A DNA stretch of 55,877 nucleotides, taken from positions 1-55,877 of the forward strand of contig SLIG01000062.1 of NCBI GenBank assembly GCA_007135755.1, written 5' to 3'. Within the stretch, counting starts at the first letter, position 1. Each line of letters opens with the position of its first letter. The DNA comes from Cyanobium sp. (GTDB lineage Bacteria > Cyanobacteriota > Cyanobacteriia > PCC-6307 > Cyanobiaceae). The notes beneath the pieces are model-generated. The model was given only the letters and a program-made list of their open reading frames with translations. It was not told where the DNA came from and did no database searches. A program made the translations under genes and the position numbers. Of this stretch, positions 18,839 through 26,496 are shown in pieces.

Positions 18839-19375
18839 TCAGCCTGCGGCGATCCCCTCCACCAGGGCGGCCGTGGGAGCCGGACCAAGCATCAGGGTGG
18901 CCCTGGCCCCACCGTCCAGGGGGACCTCCAGCCGCAGCGGCCCTCCATCGCGGGGGACGCCGCTGAGACCATCGAGGGCGAACTGGGCACTGGTGGCTGG
19001 AAGGTCCCCGGCGTCGGGGGGCACCAGCTCGGCGCTGCGGTTGGCCAGGCTCCAGCTTCCGCCAAAGGCATCGCGCAACTCCAGCGGCGCGCTGTGGCTC
19101 AGTCGCTGGCCTGGGTGGGGTGCTGGCACCAGAGCCGTGACCCGCAGCCGCGGGCCCGCGGGGTAGGCGGGATCGGGCTGCTGGAACAGGCTCACGGCCC
19201 AGCGCTGCCCCTGGCCGTCGCTGAGGGTCCAGCGGGCTGGAGGGTCCGCGGCCGAGAGCGCGGCAGGCCGAAACACCACGGCCATCAGCAGCACCGCCAC
19301 CACCACCAGCGCCACCCCGCCGCGCCGCCGCCGGGGGGTTCCGCTTCGGGCGACGGCTTGCTGGGGATCGGCCAT
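18839..19375 (-). CDS. DUF3122 family exported protein
   Basis: A 178-residue protein matching the cyanobacterial DUF3122 group by its middle and end (WSLANRSAELVPPDAGDLP, then FALDGLSG and LRLEVPLDGG). A basic N-terminus (TPRRRRGG) precedes a hydrophobic signal or anchor (VALVVVAVLLMAVVF), so it is probably periplasmic or lumenal. The function is unknown in the family. ATG 19373-19375 (MADPQQAV) is chosen over a start 21 codons upstream. It is divergent from the persulfide dioxygenase gene; the shared inverted repeat lies between them. Confidence 0.75.
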   Translation of the reverse strand: MADPQQAVARSGTPRRRRGGVALVVVAVLLMAVVFRPAALSAADPPARWTLSDGQGQRWAVSLFQQPDPAYPAGPRLRVTALVPAPHPGQRLSHSAPLELRDAFGGSWSLANRSAELVPPDAGDLPATSAQFALDGLSGVPRDGGPLRLEVPLDGGARATLMLGPAPTAALVEGIAAG

Positions 19376-19467
19376 GGGTGTGCTGCCGGACTGCTCGCGC
19401 TCCCTGAGCATGCAGCACCCAGATGCGCTCAGCCACACAACGCCACAAACGATTGCGCTCTATGCGG

Positions 19468-19479
19468 CTATGGTCATAG
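19468..19479. promoter_or_regulatory. Inverted repeat CTATGGTCATAG, candidate operator (copy B)
   Basis: The reverse complement of the element at 17397-17408, with an extra half site CTATG 8 bases upstream (19460). It ends 18 bases before the persulfide dioxygenase ATG, where a bound repressor would block transcription or translation start. A weak TTGCGC at 19454 and TAGAAG at 19477 (17-base spacing) could be -35 and -10 boxes around it. Confidence 0.55.
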
Positions 19480-19497
19480 AAGTTCCGCACCGTCCCC

Positions 19498-20619
19498 ATG
19501 GTCTCCAATCCGGACGCCCCCATCTCCCTCGTCGCCGCAGCAGGCGGTGGGCCCCTGCTGTTCCGGCAGCTCTTCGACGCCGAGACCGGCACCTTCACCT
19601 ACCTGCTGGCGGACACGGCCACCCGTCAGGGGCTGATCATCGACACCGTGTTTGAGCAACACGGCCGCGATCTGTCCCTGATCCGCGAGCTGGGCATCGA
19701 GCTGCTGGCGTCCATCGACACCCACGTGCATGCCGATCACGTCACCGGCAGCTGGCTGATGCATGCCGCCACGGGCTGTGCGATCGGCGTTGCCGCCAGC
19801 GGCCGGGCCGAGAATGTGAGCCTGCCCCTGCACCACGGCGATCGGGTGCGCTTCGGCAGCCGCCATCTGCAGGTGCGCAGCACTCCGGGGCACACCGATG
19901 GCTGCCTCACCTATGTGCTCGACGACCAGTCGATGGCCTTCACCGGCGATGCCCTGCTGGTGCGGGGCTGTGGGCGCTGTGATTTCCAGCAGGGCGATGC
20001 CCACACCCTGTGGAGTTCGATCACCGGCCAGATCTTCACCCTGCCCGAGTCCTGCCTGCTCTATCCCGGCCACGACTACACCGGTCGCACGGTCTCCTCG
20101 GTGGTGGAGGAGAAGGCCTTCAATGCCCGGCTTGGCGCCGGTGCCACAGAGCGCGATTTCGTGGGGCACATGGAGAACATGAAGCTCCCCCACCCCCACC
20201 GGATCGCCGAAGCCCTCCCGGGCAACCTGCGCTCCGGCAGACCCAGCGAGCCGCTGACCACCCCGGCCTGGGCACCGGTGGTCCGCAGCTATGCCGGCCT
20301 GCCGGAACTGGCCCCGGCCTGGGTGGCGGCCCACCGCGAGGATGTGACGATCCTCGACGTGCGCTCCAGCGAGGAACTGGAGGGCCCGGATGGTCGCGTC
20401 GCCAGCAGCGTGGCCATCCCGCTGCCCGATCTGGCCGAGCGCCAGAACGAGATTCCTTCCGATCGCCCGGTGGTGGTGGTGTGCCACTCGGGCAGCCGCT
20501 CAGCCCTGGCCACGCAGCAACTGCTCAAGGCGGGCCGCGTCGACGTGGCCAACCTGCGCGGTGGCCTGCGCCGCTGGGCCGACGAGGGCTACCCCCTGGA
20601 GGTTCCCCAGCTGACCTGA
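19498..20619 (+). CDS. Persulfide dioxygenase-rhodanese fusion (ETHE1-like)
   Basis: A 373-residue two-domain enzyme. Residues 20-240 form a metallo-beta-lactamase-fold domain with THVHADH (His76, His78, Asp80, His81), His132 and Asp151, plus the ETHE1-type signature RGCGRCDFQQGD (156-167), which predicts an iron persulfide dioxygenase oxidising glutathione persulfide to sulfite. Residues 265-373 form a rhodanese domain with active Cys329 in CHSGSRS, which moves sulfane sulfur between thiosulfate or persulfide and thiols. It heads a run with a membrane rhodanese and a TauE/SafE exporter, so the product sulfite could be exported directly. Confidence 0.93.
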   Translation: MVSNPDAPISLVAAAGGGPLLFRQLFDAETGTFTYLLADTATRQGLIIDTVFEQHGRDLSLIRELGIELLASIDTHVHADHVTGSWLMHAATGCAIGVAASGRAENVSLPLHHGDRVRFGSRHLQVRSTPGHTDGCLTYVLDDQSMAFTGDALLVRGCGRCDFQQGDAHTLWSSITGQIFTLPESCLLYPGHDYTGRTVSSVVEEKAFNARLGAGATERDFVGHMENMKLPHPHRIAEALPGNLRSGRPSEPLTTPAWAPVVRSYAGLPELAPAWVAAHREDVTILDVRSSEELEGPDGRVASSVAIPLPDLAERQNEIPSDRPVVVVCHSGSRSALATQQLLKAGRVDVANLRGGLRRWADEGYPLEVPQLT

Positions 20620-20708
20620 GCCCAGCCCTGGCTACGGCCGGGGATCCAGATCCGGTTCTGTTTCATCCATCCACGTCGTTTCCCGACCGCCAACGCGGTC
20701 CCACCCCC

Positions 20709-21248
20709 ATGACCACCACCCGACCCATGCAGCACGCCAGCAGCGTCTCCGCCCATGCCCTCGCCGAGCAGCTTGCGAACCAGCACGTGACCGTGATCGA
20801 TGTGCGCGAACCGGTGGAGTACGCCTCCGGCCACATCGACGGCAGCCTCAACATTCCCCTCTCCCGAATCGCCAAGGCCGATCTACCCCAGGGGCCCCTG
20901 GTGCTGGTGTGTCAGAGCGGCAACCGCAGTGGCCGCGCTCTGCAGATGCTCCAGGCCCAGGGCCACTCCCACCCGCTGGCCGACCTGGAGGGCGGTCTGC
21001 CGTCGTGGGAGCAGGCCGGCCTGGCCCTGCGCCGGCTCAAGCGAGCTCCGCTGCCGCTGATGCGCCAGGTGCAGATCGCCGCCGGATCGCTGGTGTTGCT
21101 GGGCCTGATCCTCAGCTCCACGGTGGCGCCGGCCTGGATCCTGCTCAGCTGGTTTGTGGGCGCCGGGCTGGTGTTTGCTGGGATCAGCGGCTTCTGCGGC
21201 ATGGCCCGTCTCCTGGCGGCCATGCCCTGGAACCGGATCTCCCTGTGA
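20709..21248 (+). CDS. Membrane-anchored rhodanese (YgaP-like)
   Basis: A 179-residue protein with an N-terminal rhodanese domain (DVREPVEYASGHIDGSLNIP; active Cys68 in CQSGNRSG) and a C-terminal DUF2892 pair of membrane helices (about 120-160) ending GFCGMARLLAAMPWNR. The architecture matches YgaP, an inner-membrane sulfurtransferase. It probably handles sulfane sulfur at the cytoplasmic face of the membrane. Its stop overlaps the GTG start of the exporter gene, so sulfur transfer and export proteins are made together. Confidence 0.92.
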   Translation: MTTTRPMQHASSVSAHALAEQLANQHVTVIDVREPVEYASGHIDGSLNIPLSRIAKADLPQGPLVLVCQSGNRSGRALQMLQAQGHSHPLADLEGGLPSWEQAGLALRRLKRAPLPLMRQVQIAAGSLVLLGLILSSTVAPAWILLSWFVGAGLVFAGISGFCGMARLLAAMPWNRISL

Positions 21249-22108
21249 TCGAGGCCAGCTGGGCGCTGCTGCTGGGCGGCGGGGCGTTGATCGGTTTCCT
21301 GCTGGCGGTGCTCGGCGCCGGCGGTTCGATCCTGCTGCTGCCGCTGCTGGTGAGCGGAACGGGCCTGCCCACCCGCGAGGCCGTGCCTCTGTCGCTGATC
21401 GTGGTGGGACTGCTCGCCCTGGCCAACATGCCGCCCTATCTGCGGCGAGGCCTGTTCGCGCCCCGCCCGGCCCTGGTGCTGGGCGTGCCGGCCCTGGCCG
21501 GCAGCTGGATCGGTGGATCGCTGGTGAAGGGGGGGCTGATCCCCGAAGCCATGCAACTGGCCCTGTTCACCCTCGCGGCCGTGGTGGCCGCCTGGCTGCT
21601 CAAGCGCCGCGGCTCCCTGGTGGACGCCGCCCTGAACCCCGAGCGGCCGGGCCGGGTGGGGCCTCTGGCCCTGCAGGGGGTGGTGGTGGGGCTGCTCACA
21701 GGCATCGCCGGGGTGGGCGGCGGCTTCGCCATCGTGCCGGCCCTGGTGCTGCTGGCGGGTCTGCCGATGGCGATGGCCAGCGGCACAAGCCTGCTGCTGA
21801 TCGCCACCAATGCCCTGGTGGCCCTGCTGGCGCTGGGCCACTGGCCCAGCACGGTGCTGCCGCTGCTGATCCCCCTCCTGCTCGGTGGTGCCGCCGGAGC
21901 CAGGGTCGGCCAGTGGCTCGCCCCCCATCTGCCCGAGCTGCGCCTGCGGCAGGGGTTCTCCCTCCTGCTGCTGGGCTCGGCCCTGCTCACCGGTGTGGAG
22001 GCCTGGCGCCGCCAGAGCCCCCAGCCAGCCGCCGCACAGCGGGCGCCAGCGCTTGGGCATTCCCCATCTGCCGCCATTCCTCCGTCCCTTCGTCGCCTGT
22101 CGCCATGA
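21245..22108 (+). CDS. TauE/SafE family sulfite/organosulfonate exporter
   Basis: A 287-residue polytopic membrane protein with about eight hydrophobic helices and two family repeats, each with a Gly-rich loop (FLLAVLGAGGSILLLPLL and LTGIAGVGGGFAIVPALVL). TauE/SafE members are associated with export of sulfite, sulfoacetate or related anions. The GTG start overlaps the preceding TGA. With the persulfide dioxygenase and rhodaneses it forms a coherent reactive-sulfur detoxification operon; sulfite as substrate is inference. Confidence 0.88.
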   Translation: MIEASWALLLGGGALIGFLLAVLGAGGSILLLPLLVSGTGLPTREAVPLSLIVVGLLALANMPPYLRRGLFAPRPALVLGVPALAGSWIGGSLVKGGLIPEAMQLALFTLAAVVAAWLLKRRGSLVDAALNPERPGRVGPLALQGVVVGLLTGIAGVGGGFAIVPALVLLAGLPMAMASGTSLLLIATNALVALLALGHWPSTVLPLLIPLLLGGAAGARVGQWLAPHLPELRLRQGFSLLLLGSALLTGVEAWRRQSPQPAAAQRAPALGHSPSAAIPPSLRRLSP

Positions 22109-22248
22109 CCAGCCCACGCCAGTTCCAGATCCGGTTGCAGCGTGAGCACCGGGGCGTCGAGGGAACCAGCAGCGATCTGAGGGTGCAGTGGTTGAACCCG
22201 GAGGGCAACGGGGAGCCCCAGCAGCTCAGCCTGACGATGCCGGGGTAA
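22105..22248 (+). CDS. Small protein, 47 aa, coupled to the exporter gene
   Basis: A 47-residue reading frame whose ATG overlaps the exporter stop (ATGA), the same coupling style as the rest of the operon. The product is charged and soluble (QIRLQREHRGVEGTSSDLRV, then NPEGNGEPQQLSLTMPG), with no membrane span and no motif I recognise. The overlap geometry is the main support; its short length leaves doubt that it is a gene. A minute second frame (22251-22322, 23 codons) follows and is not called. Confidence 0.5.
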   Translation: MTSPRQFQIRLQREHRGVEGTSSDLRVQWLNPEGNGEPQQLSLTMPG

Positions 22249-22353
22249 GGATGCAGGTCTGTTCCGTGTCCCGCAACCTGCCACCGGGGGTGGAGAAACT
22301 CACATCAGTGGACGTGATCTGAGCCGCAGAACAGCAAAAACCTGCACCAAGAA

Positions 22354-22427
22354 TGGCTCGGGGGAGACTTGAACTCCCGACCTTGGGGTTATGAATCCCA
22401 CGCTCTAACCAGCTGAGCTACCGAGCC
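22354..22427 (-). tRNA. tRNA-Met (CAT), elongator type
   Basis: A 74-base cloverleaf on the minus strand: acceptor GGCTCGG pairing with CCGAGCC, D arm GCTC/GAGC, anticodon stem TGGGA/CCCCA with loop TTCATAA (anticodon CAT), and T arm GGGAG-TTCAAGT-CTCCC, with discriminator A. The 3' CCA is not encoded. The fully paired acceptor end argues against the initiator. A lysidine-modified Ile tRNA shares the CAT anticodon, but the sequence resembles cyanobacterial elongator Met. Confidence 0.93.
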
Positions 22428-22444
22428 GCGGTGTGTGGAGTGTA

Positions 22445-23410
22445 TCAGGCGCGGGGTGGCAGGAAGGTGAGCGGATTCACGGCGCTGCCGCCGGCCGGAT
22501 GGATTTCGAAGTGCAGGTGTGGGCCGGTGCTGTTGCCCGTGCTGCCCATCAGGGCGATGACCGTGCCCTGGCGCACCTCCTGGCCCACGCTCACCATCAG
22601 GCGGCTGTTGTGGGCGTAGAGCGACCGACTGCCATCGGGATGCTGCAGGGTCACCAGGTAGCCGAAGCCGCCGGAGTTCCAGCCGGAGAACACCACGCGG
22701 CCGTTGCGGGCGGCCTTGATCGGAGTCCCCACGTTGTTGGCCACGTCGATGCCGCGGTGCATGCGGCCCCAGCGCCATCCGTAGCCGGAGGTGAACACGC
22801 CGGAGGTGGGCCAGATCCAGGTGTGGGCGCCCTGGTCGTGGAAGGGCTGCTGCGGTTGGCCGAGGTTGGGCTGCTCTGGCCAGCTCAGGCCCCCGCTGGT
22901 GCTGGGGCGCAGGCCGAGCACCGCACGCTGGCGCACGGGTGCTGACTGCACCAGCTGAATCTCCGTGCCGGCCACCAGCCGGGCCGTGTCCAGGCCCGGG
23001 TTGAAGCGCAGCAGCTCCTGCATGGTGATGCCGTAGCGCTGGGCGATCTGCAGCAGGGTGTCTCCCAGCCGTACCACGCCCTTCGACTGCACCGGCGGCG
23101 GAGCGCTGGGGGGAGGCAGGGTGGAGCGGCTGTCGCTGCTGCCGAGGGTCGTCACCAGCGGGCTGTCGGCCTCGGTGCTGCCGGGCAGGGGGGCAAAAGC
23201 CAGGGCAGCTCTCGCGACAGAATCACCTGATGCCGTGGTCACCGCAGTGGGGCCTGGTCCCTCGACGCTGGGGGGAACCGTGAGCAGCTGCTGATCCAGT
23301 GGCACCTCCTGAGGGTTGCGCTGGGAAACGGCAACACCGATCGCCGGAATGGACACAACTCCCGGAAGGAGAAGTAGCAAACCGGTGCGTAGTGCGTGGG
23401 TTGGCTTCAT
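22445..23410 (-). CDS. LysM-M23 family murein endopeptidase
   Basis: A 321-residue exported cell-wall enzyme. It has an N-terminal signal or anchor (LLLLLPGVVSIPAIGVAVS), a Pro/Ser/Thr-rich linker, one LysM module (about 136-180, GDTLLQIAQRYGITMQELLR) and a C-terminal M23/LytM domain with zinc ligands in HRGIDVA, HNSRL and the GPHLHFE motif. All catalytic residues are present, so active peptidoglycan cleavage is likely, in contrast to degenerate NlpD/EnvC activators. It is a single gene between tRNA-Met and trmL on the same strand. Confidence 0.92.
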   Translation of the reverse strand: MKPTHALRTGLLLLLPGVVSIPAIGVAVSQRNPQEVPLDQQLLTVPPSVEGPGPTAVTTASGDSVARAALAFAPLPGSTEADSPLVTTLGSSDSRSTLPPPSAPPPVQSKGVVRLGDTLLQIAQRYGITMQELLRFNPGLDTARLVAGTEIQLVQSAPVRQRAVLGLRPSTSGGLSWPEQPNLGQPQQPFHDQGAHTWIWPTSGVFTSGYGWRWGRMHRGIDVANNVGTPIKAARNGRVVFSGWNSGGFGYLVTLQHPDGSRSLYAHNSRLMVSVGQEVRQGTVIALMGSTGNSTGPHLHFEIHPAGGSAVNPLTFLPPRA

Positions 23411-23522
23411 TCAATTCGTCCCCAAACGACAAAGCCCAGTGGAGAAGCCTGCATCCCCTGAACCGCGCAGACAGTAGCGGACTGAACTGGGAGCGGCAAG
23501 GTGACAGCTCGCCCAGCCCAGC

Positions 23523-24008
23523 TCAGGCCGGTTCCAGCTCACCCAGCTGGCGCAGGGCCTCGTACAGCACCACGGCCGTGGCGGAGGCCAGGTTGAGGCT
23601 GCGCACGCCACCGCCGGGATGGTGGCGGGAGCGTGCCATGGGGATGGTGAGGCAGATATCGGCCTCCGCCAGCACGCCCGCCGGCAGGCCATCGGTCTCC
23701 CGGCCGAACAGCAGCCAGTCGTCGTCGGCGAAGGCGAAGCGCACGTAGCTGCTGCGCCCATGGGCACTCAGGGCCACCAGACGCCCGCCCCGATGCTGAC
23801 GCTCGGCCTGGAACCTCTGCCAGTCGCCATGGCGGTGCAGGCGCACCCAGGGCCAGTAGTCGAGACCGGCGCGGCGCAGATGGCGGTCACTGATCTCGAA
23901 GCCGAGCGGCTCCACAAGATGCAGTTCCTGGCCGGTGGCGGCGCAGGTGCGCGCCACGTTGCCGGTGTTGGGCGGGATCTGGGGCTGGTAGAGCACCACC
24001 TGGGGCAT
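23523..24008 (-). CDS. trmL: tRNA (cytidine/uridine-34 2'-O)-methyltransferase
   Basis: A 161-residue SPOUT methyltransferase that modifies the wobble base of certain Leu tRNAs. Motifs: VVLYQPQIPPNTGNVARTCAA at the start, GRETDGLP in the middle and the knot segment RSLNLASATAVVLYEALRQL with AdoMet contacts. It is minimal length, without the extra TRAM or tRNA-binding domains of larger relatives. The ATG is 24006-24008. Confidence 0.94.
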   Translation of the reverse strand: MPQVVLYQPQIPPNTGNVARTCAATGQELHLVEPLGFEISDRHLRRAGLDYWPWVRLHRHGDWQRFQAERQHRGGRLVALSAHGRSSYVRFAFADDDWLLFGRETDGLPAGVLAEADICLTIPMARSRHHPGGGVRSLNLASATAVVLYEALRQLGELEPA

Positions 24009-24039
24009 GGATCAGGACGGGATCGTTGGGGTACAGACC

Positions 24040-24609
24040 TCAGCAGCCGGGCACGGGCTGGCTCAGGGCCAGCAGATCCATGGCCCGCCCGGCCACCACC
24101 AGCCACAGGTGGCGGCACTGGCCGCTGAGCCGCTCTTCCAGAGTCCCGAGGCGGTCCCGGAAGCGGCCGCCGATGGCGGTGGGGGGCACCACCCCCCAGC
24201 CGGTCTGCTCGCTCACCAGCAGCACGGGAGCACAGCGGTCCGTCAGGCTGGCCAGCAGGGCGTCCACCCGCTCAGACCAGACCTCCTCCTGAAGCTCCAG
24301 TCCCCAGCTCACCCAGGTGCCGAGGGAGTCCACCAGGGCCAGGTCGGCAGGCGGCAATGAGGCCAGGGCAACCGCCAGATCCGCCCCCACCTCGTGGCAG
24401 CTCCAGCTGGAGGGCCGGCGAGCGCGGTGGCGCACCAGGCGCGCCTGCCAGAGGGGGTCGTCGGGCAAGTCGGGTCCGGTGGCGAGGTAGTGCACCGTCA
24501 GGCCACTGCTGCGGGCGAGGTGCTCGGCCCAGCGGCTCTTGCCGCTGCGGGCAGGGCCGGTGATCAGCTGCAGATGGCCACAGGCTGCGGTGGGCGGCCG
24601 CTCAGCCAC
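24040..24609 (-). CDS. cobU: Adenosylcobinamide kinase / guanylyltransferase
   Basis: Phosphorylates adenosylcobinamide and transfers GMP to it, a late step of cobamide nucleotide-loop assembly and of salvage. The 189-residue protein has P-loop GPARSGKSRWAEHL near residue 18, VHYLATGP, RHRARRPSSW (with the guanylylation-site His region) and VSEQTGWGVVP. The start is a GTG that overlaps the 3' end of pxcA by 8 bases. Together with cobN and metH in this window it shows that cobamides are made and used. Confidence 0.93.
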   Translation of the reverse strand: MAERPPTAACGHLQLITGPARSGKSRWAEHLARSSGLTVHYLATGPDLPDDPLWQARLVRHRARRPSSWSCHEVGADLAVALASLPPADLALVDSLGTWVSWGLELQEEVWSERVDALLASLTDRCAPVLLVSEQTGWGVVPPTAIGGRFRDRLGTLEERLSGQCRHLWLVVAGRAMDLLALSQPVPGC

Positions 24610-25750
24610 CGCCGTTCATGGTGCGCAGCGTGGCCACCGAGGAGGGAGAGACGCGGTTGAGATAGCGGAAAATCCAGTACTTGAAGACCGTGGCCAGAAC
24701 CACCGGGAAGGTGGCGATGAACAGCATGATGAAATTCTCGCGGGCCGGTAGTCCCAGGTGATGGGCGATGCCGTTGAGCAATACAGTCCAGCCTTCAGGG
24801 CTGTGAAAACCAACGAACACATCGGTGAACAAAATAATCGAGAAAGCCTTGGCGCTATCGCTGAGGCCGTAGACGAGTTCATCGAGAAAGGCTCGCAGCA
24901 CCTTGATCTCGCGTCGCCCCAGCAGACACATCAGGGCAAAACCCAGCAGCCCGGCCAGGTCGGCCAGCACGTTCTTCACCGCTTCGGAACTGAGCTGGTC
25001 GGCCTCCTCCTTGAGCAGCTGGGCGCGCTCGGTCAGCAGGGCCTGCATCTGTGGTGCTTCAGGCACCGGTTGGCCCCGCAGCAGGGCATCGAATTCCACC
25101 TCTTCCTTGAACACCCGCAGTTTTTCCACGGCCTCCTCCTCCAGGGCCGGCTTGGGGTAGGTGAGGAAGGGGGTATCAGGGGCGAAGCGGTCCACCAGCG
25201 GCGACACCACCAGGGAGCGGCTGAGCTGCTGCACCAGCAGCGGCACCAGGACGAGCAACAACAGGATGCGCAGGGACACCAGGGTGGCGTCCCTGCGCCG
25301 GCGAAAGCCCTCCAGAAGGTTCACCTCGGCATCGGGATCGAGCTGACCTCGGAAGCGGTCGAGCACACCGATCAGGCTGCGGGGCAGCACCTCCGGTGCG
25401 CGGGAGAGCGCCGTGGGAGGACGCTGGCGGGTGGGGTCGTAGCGCTCCAGCACAGCCTCCACCGCCAGAAGCTGGCGCTGGGCCTCGGGGCCAAGGACCT
25501 GGCGCCGGTCCTCGAGCGCAGACACGGCGTCGCGGCCCACGGTCACAGCGGCCTGAAAGCGCCGTCGCAGCTGCACCTGGGCGGGGCGCGGCAGGGGGAG
25601 AGGCTCATCGAGCTGGACGGGGCGCCCATTGAAATGGTCGCGTTCGATCATTTCGATCGTGCGGACGGCCTGCACCGCCCGCTGCAGATCGCGGCTGATC
25701 TGGCGGTTCTGGGCCCGGCTGAAGGCACCCAGCCAGTCGTTCAGGCCCAT
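24602..25750 (-). CDS. pxcA: Proton extrusion protein PxcA (CotA/CemA homologue)
   Basis: A 382-residue homologue of chloroplast CemA. The N-terminal half is soluble and charged; the C-terminal half has about four membrane helices (ILLLLVLVPLLV, NVLADLAGLLGFALMCLLG, FSIILFTDVFVGFHS, NFIMLFIATFPVVLATVFKY) and the conserved GWTVLLNG and ending RVSPSSVATLRTMN. In cyanobacteria PxcA supports light-dependent Na+/proton extrusion and indirectly inorganic carbon uptake. ATG 25750 (MGLNDWLGAF) is chosen by family similarity. Confidence 0.93.
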   Translation of the reverse strand: MGLNDWLGAFSRAQNRQISRDLQRAVQAVRTIEMIERDHFNGRPVQLDEPLPLPRPAQVQLRRRFQAAVTVGRDAVSALEDRRQVLGPEAQRQLLAVEAVLERYDPTRQRPPTALSRAPEVLPRSLIGVLDRFRGQLDPDAEVNLLEGFRRRRDATLVSLRILLLLVLVPLLVQQLSRSLVVSPLVDRFAPDTPFLTYPKPALEEEAVEKLRVFKEEVEFDALLRGQPVPEAPQMQALLTERAQLLKEEADQLSSEAVKNVLADLAGLLGFALMCLLGRREIKVLRAFLDELVYGLSDSAKAFSIILFTDVFVGFHSPEGWTVLLNGIAHHLGLPARENFIMLFIATFPVVLATVFKYWIFRYLNRVSPSSVATLRTMNGGG

Positions 25751-25772
25751 GGGTGGGGAAGCGGACGCGGCA

Positions 25773-26435
25773 TCAGCGGGAGAACACCCACCAGGTGAGC
25801 ATGGGCACCACCGAACCCACCACCAGCAACACCACCACCCAGGTGAAGGCATTGCTGGCGGCGGTTTCCTCCCGGGTGGGCACGTTGCTTGGGGCCGTCA
25901 CCACGGAGGCCACCACCGGTTCACCCGGGTCTTCGCCTCCCTGCAGAACGGTGAGCAGCCGGCTGATGCCATCGAGGCTGGCCTGCCGGTAGCGCGCGCC
26001 GTCGCGGATCGGCAGGGCCATGGTGCTCCGGCCGGTGCTGCGCAGCAGGGCGGGGGTGAGCTGGGTGGTCAGATCGTCGGAACTCACCACAGCGGCGCTG
26101 TTGGTCTGGCTGTCAATCAGGAACAGCAACTGGCCGCCGCCAGCCGGCTCGCGCCAGCGGGCGAGCAGCTGCCGTCCCAGCTCCGGCAGGGCCAGGCCGT
26201 AATCGAGCTGATTCACGGTCACCAGCCGGGCATCCACGCGCTCGACCTGGAAGCTGTCCAGCTCGCGGGCCACTTCGGAGCTGGCGGCGCGGCTCAGCAC
26301 GCCGGCCGTGTCAACCACCCGTTCCTCAGGGGCACTGGCGGGAAAGTCAGCCGCCGACTGCGCCAGAGCGGGGCTGAACGGGATCAGCAGCAGCAGCGCG
26401 GCTGCCAGGGCGGCGAGAAACGGGGAGCGGAACAT
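25773..26435 (-). CDS. psb32: TPM-domain protein, Psb32-like
   Basis: A 220-residue protein with a signal peptide (FLAALAAALLLLIPFSPALA), a TPM domain (about 35-170: VVDTAGVLS, LVTVNQLDYGL, FLIDSQTNSAAVVSS) and a C-terminal membrane anchor (VVVLLVVGSVVPMLTWWVF). This order matches Psb32 (Sll1390 of Synechocystis), which helps protect and repair photosystem II from the lumenal side. It is 22 bases upstream of pxcA on the same strand and likely co-transcribed. Confidence 0.88.
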   Translation of the reverse strand: MFRSPFLAALAAALLLLIPFSPALAQSAADFPASAPEERVVDTAGVLSRAASSEVARELDSFQVERVDARLVTVNQLDYGLALPELGRQLLARWREPAGGGQLLFLIDSQTNSAAVVSSDDLTTQLTPALLRSTGRSTMALPIRDGARYRQASLDGISRLLTVLQGGEDPGEPVVASVVTAPSNVPTREETAASNAFTWVVVLLVVGSVVPMLTWWVFSR

Positions 26436-26496
26436 CGACCTGGGGAGCGGCTAGCCCTAGTTTGCCGCCTGCAGTCCTCTCCGTCCCCTCGCCGCC

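Noticed and set aside
22251..22322. 23-codon frame after the 47-residue gene
   Set aside because: Too short, no coupling overlap, and no features to support translation.
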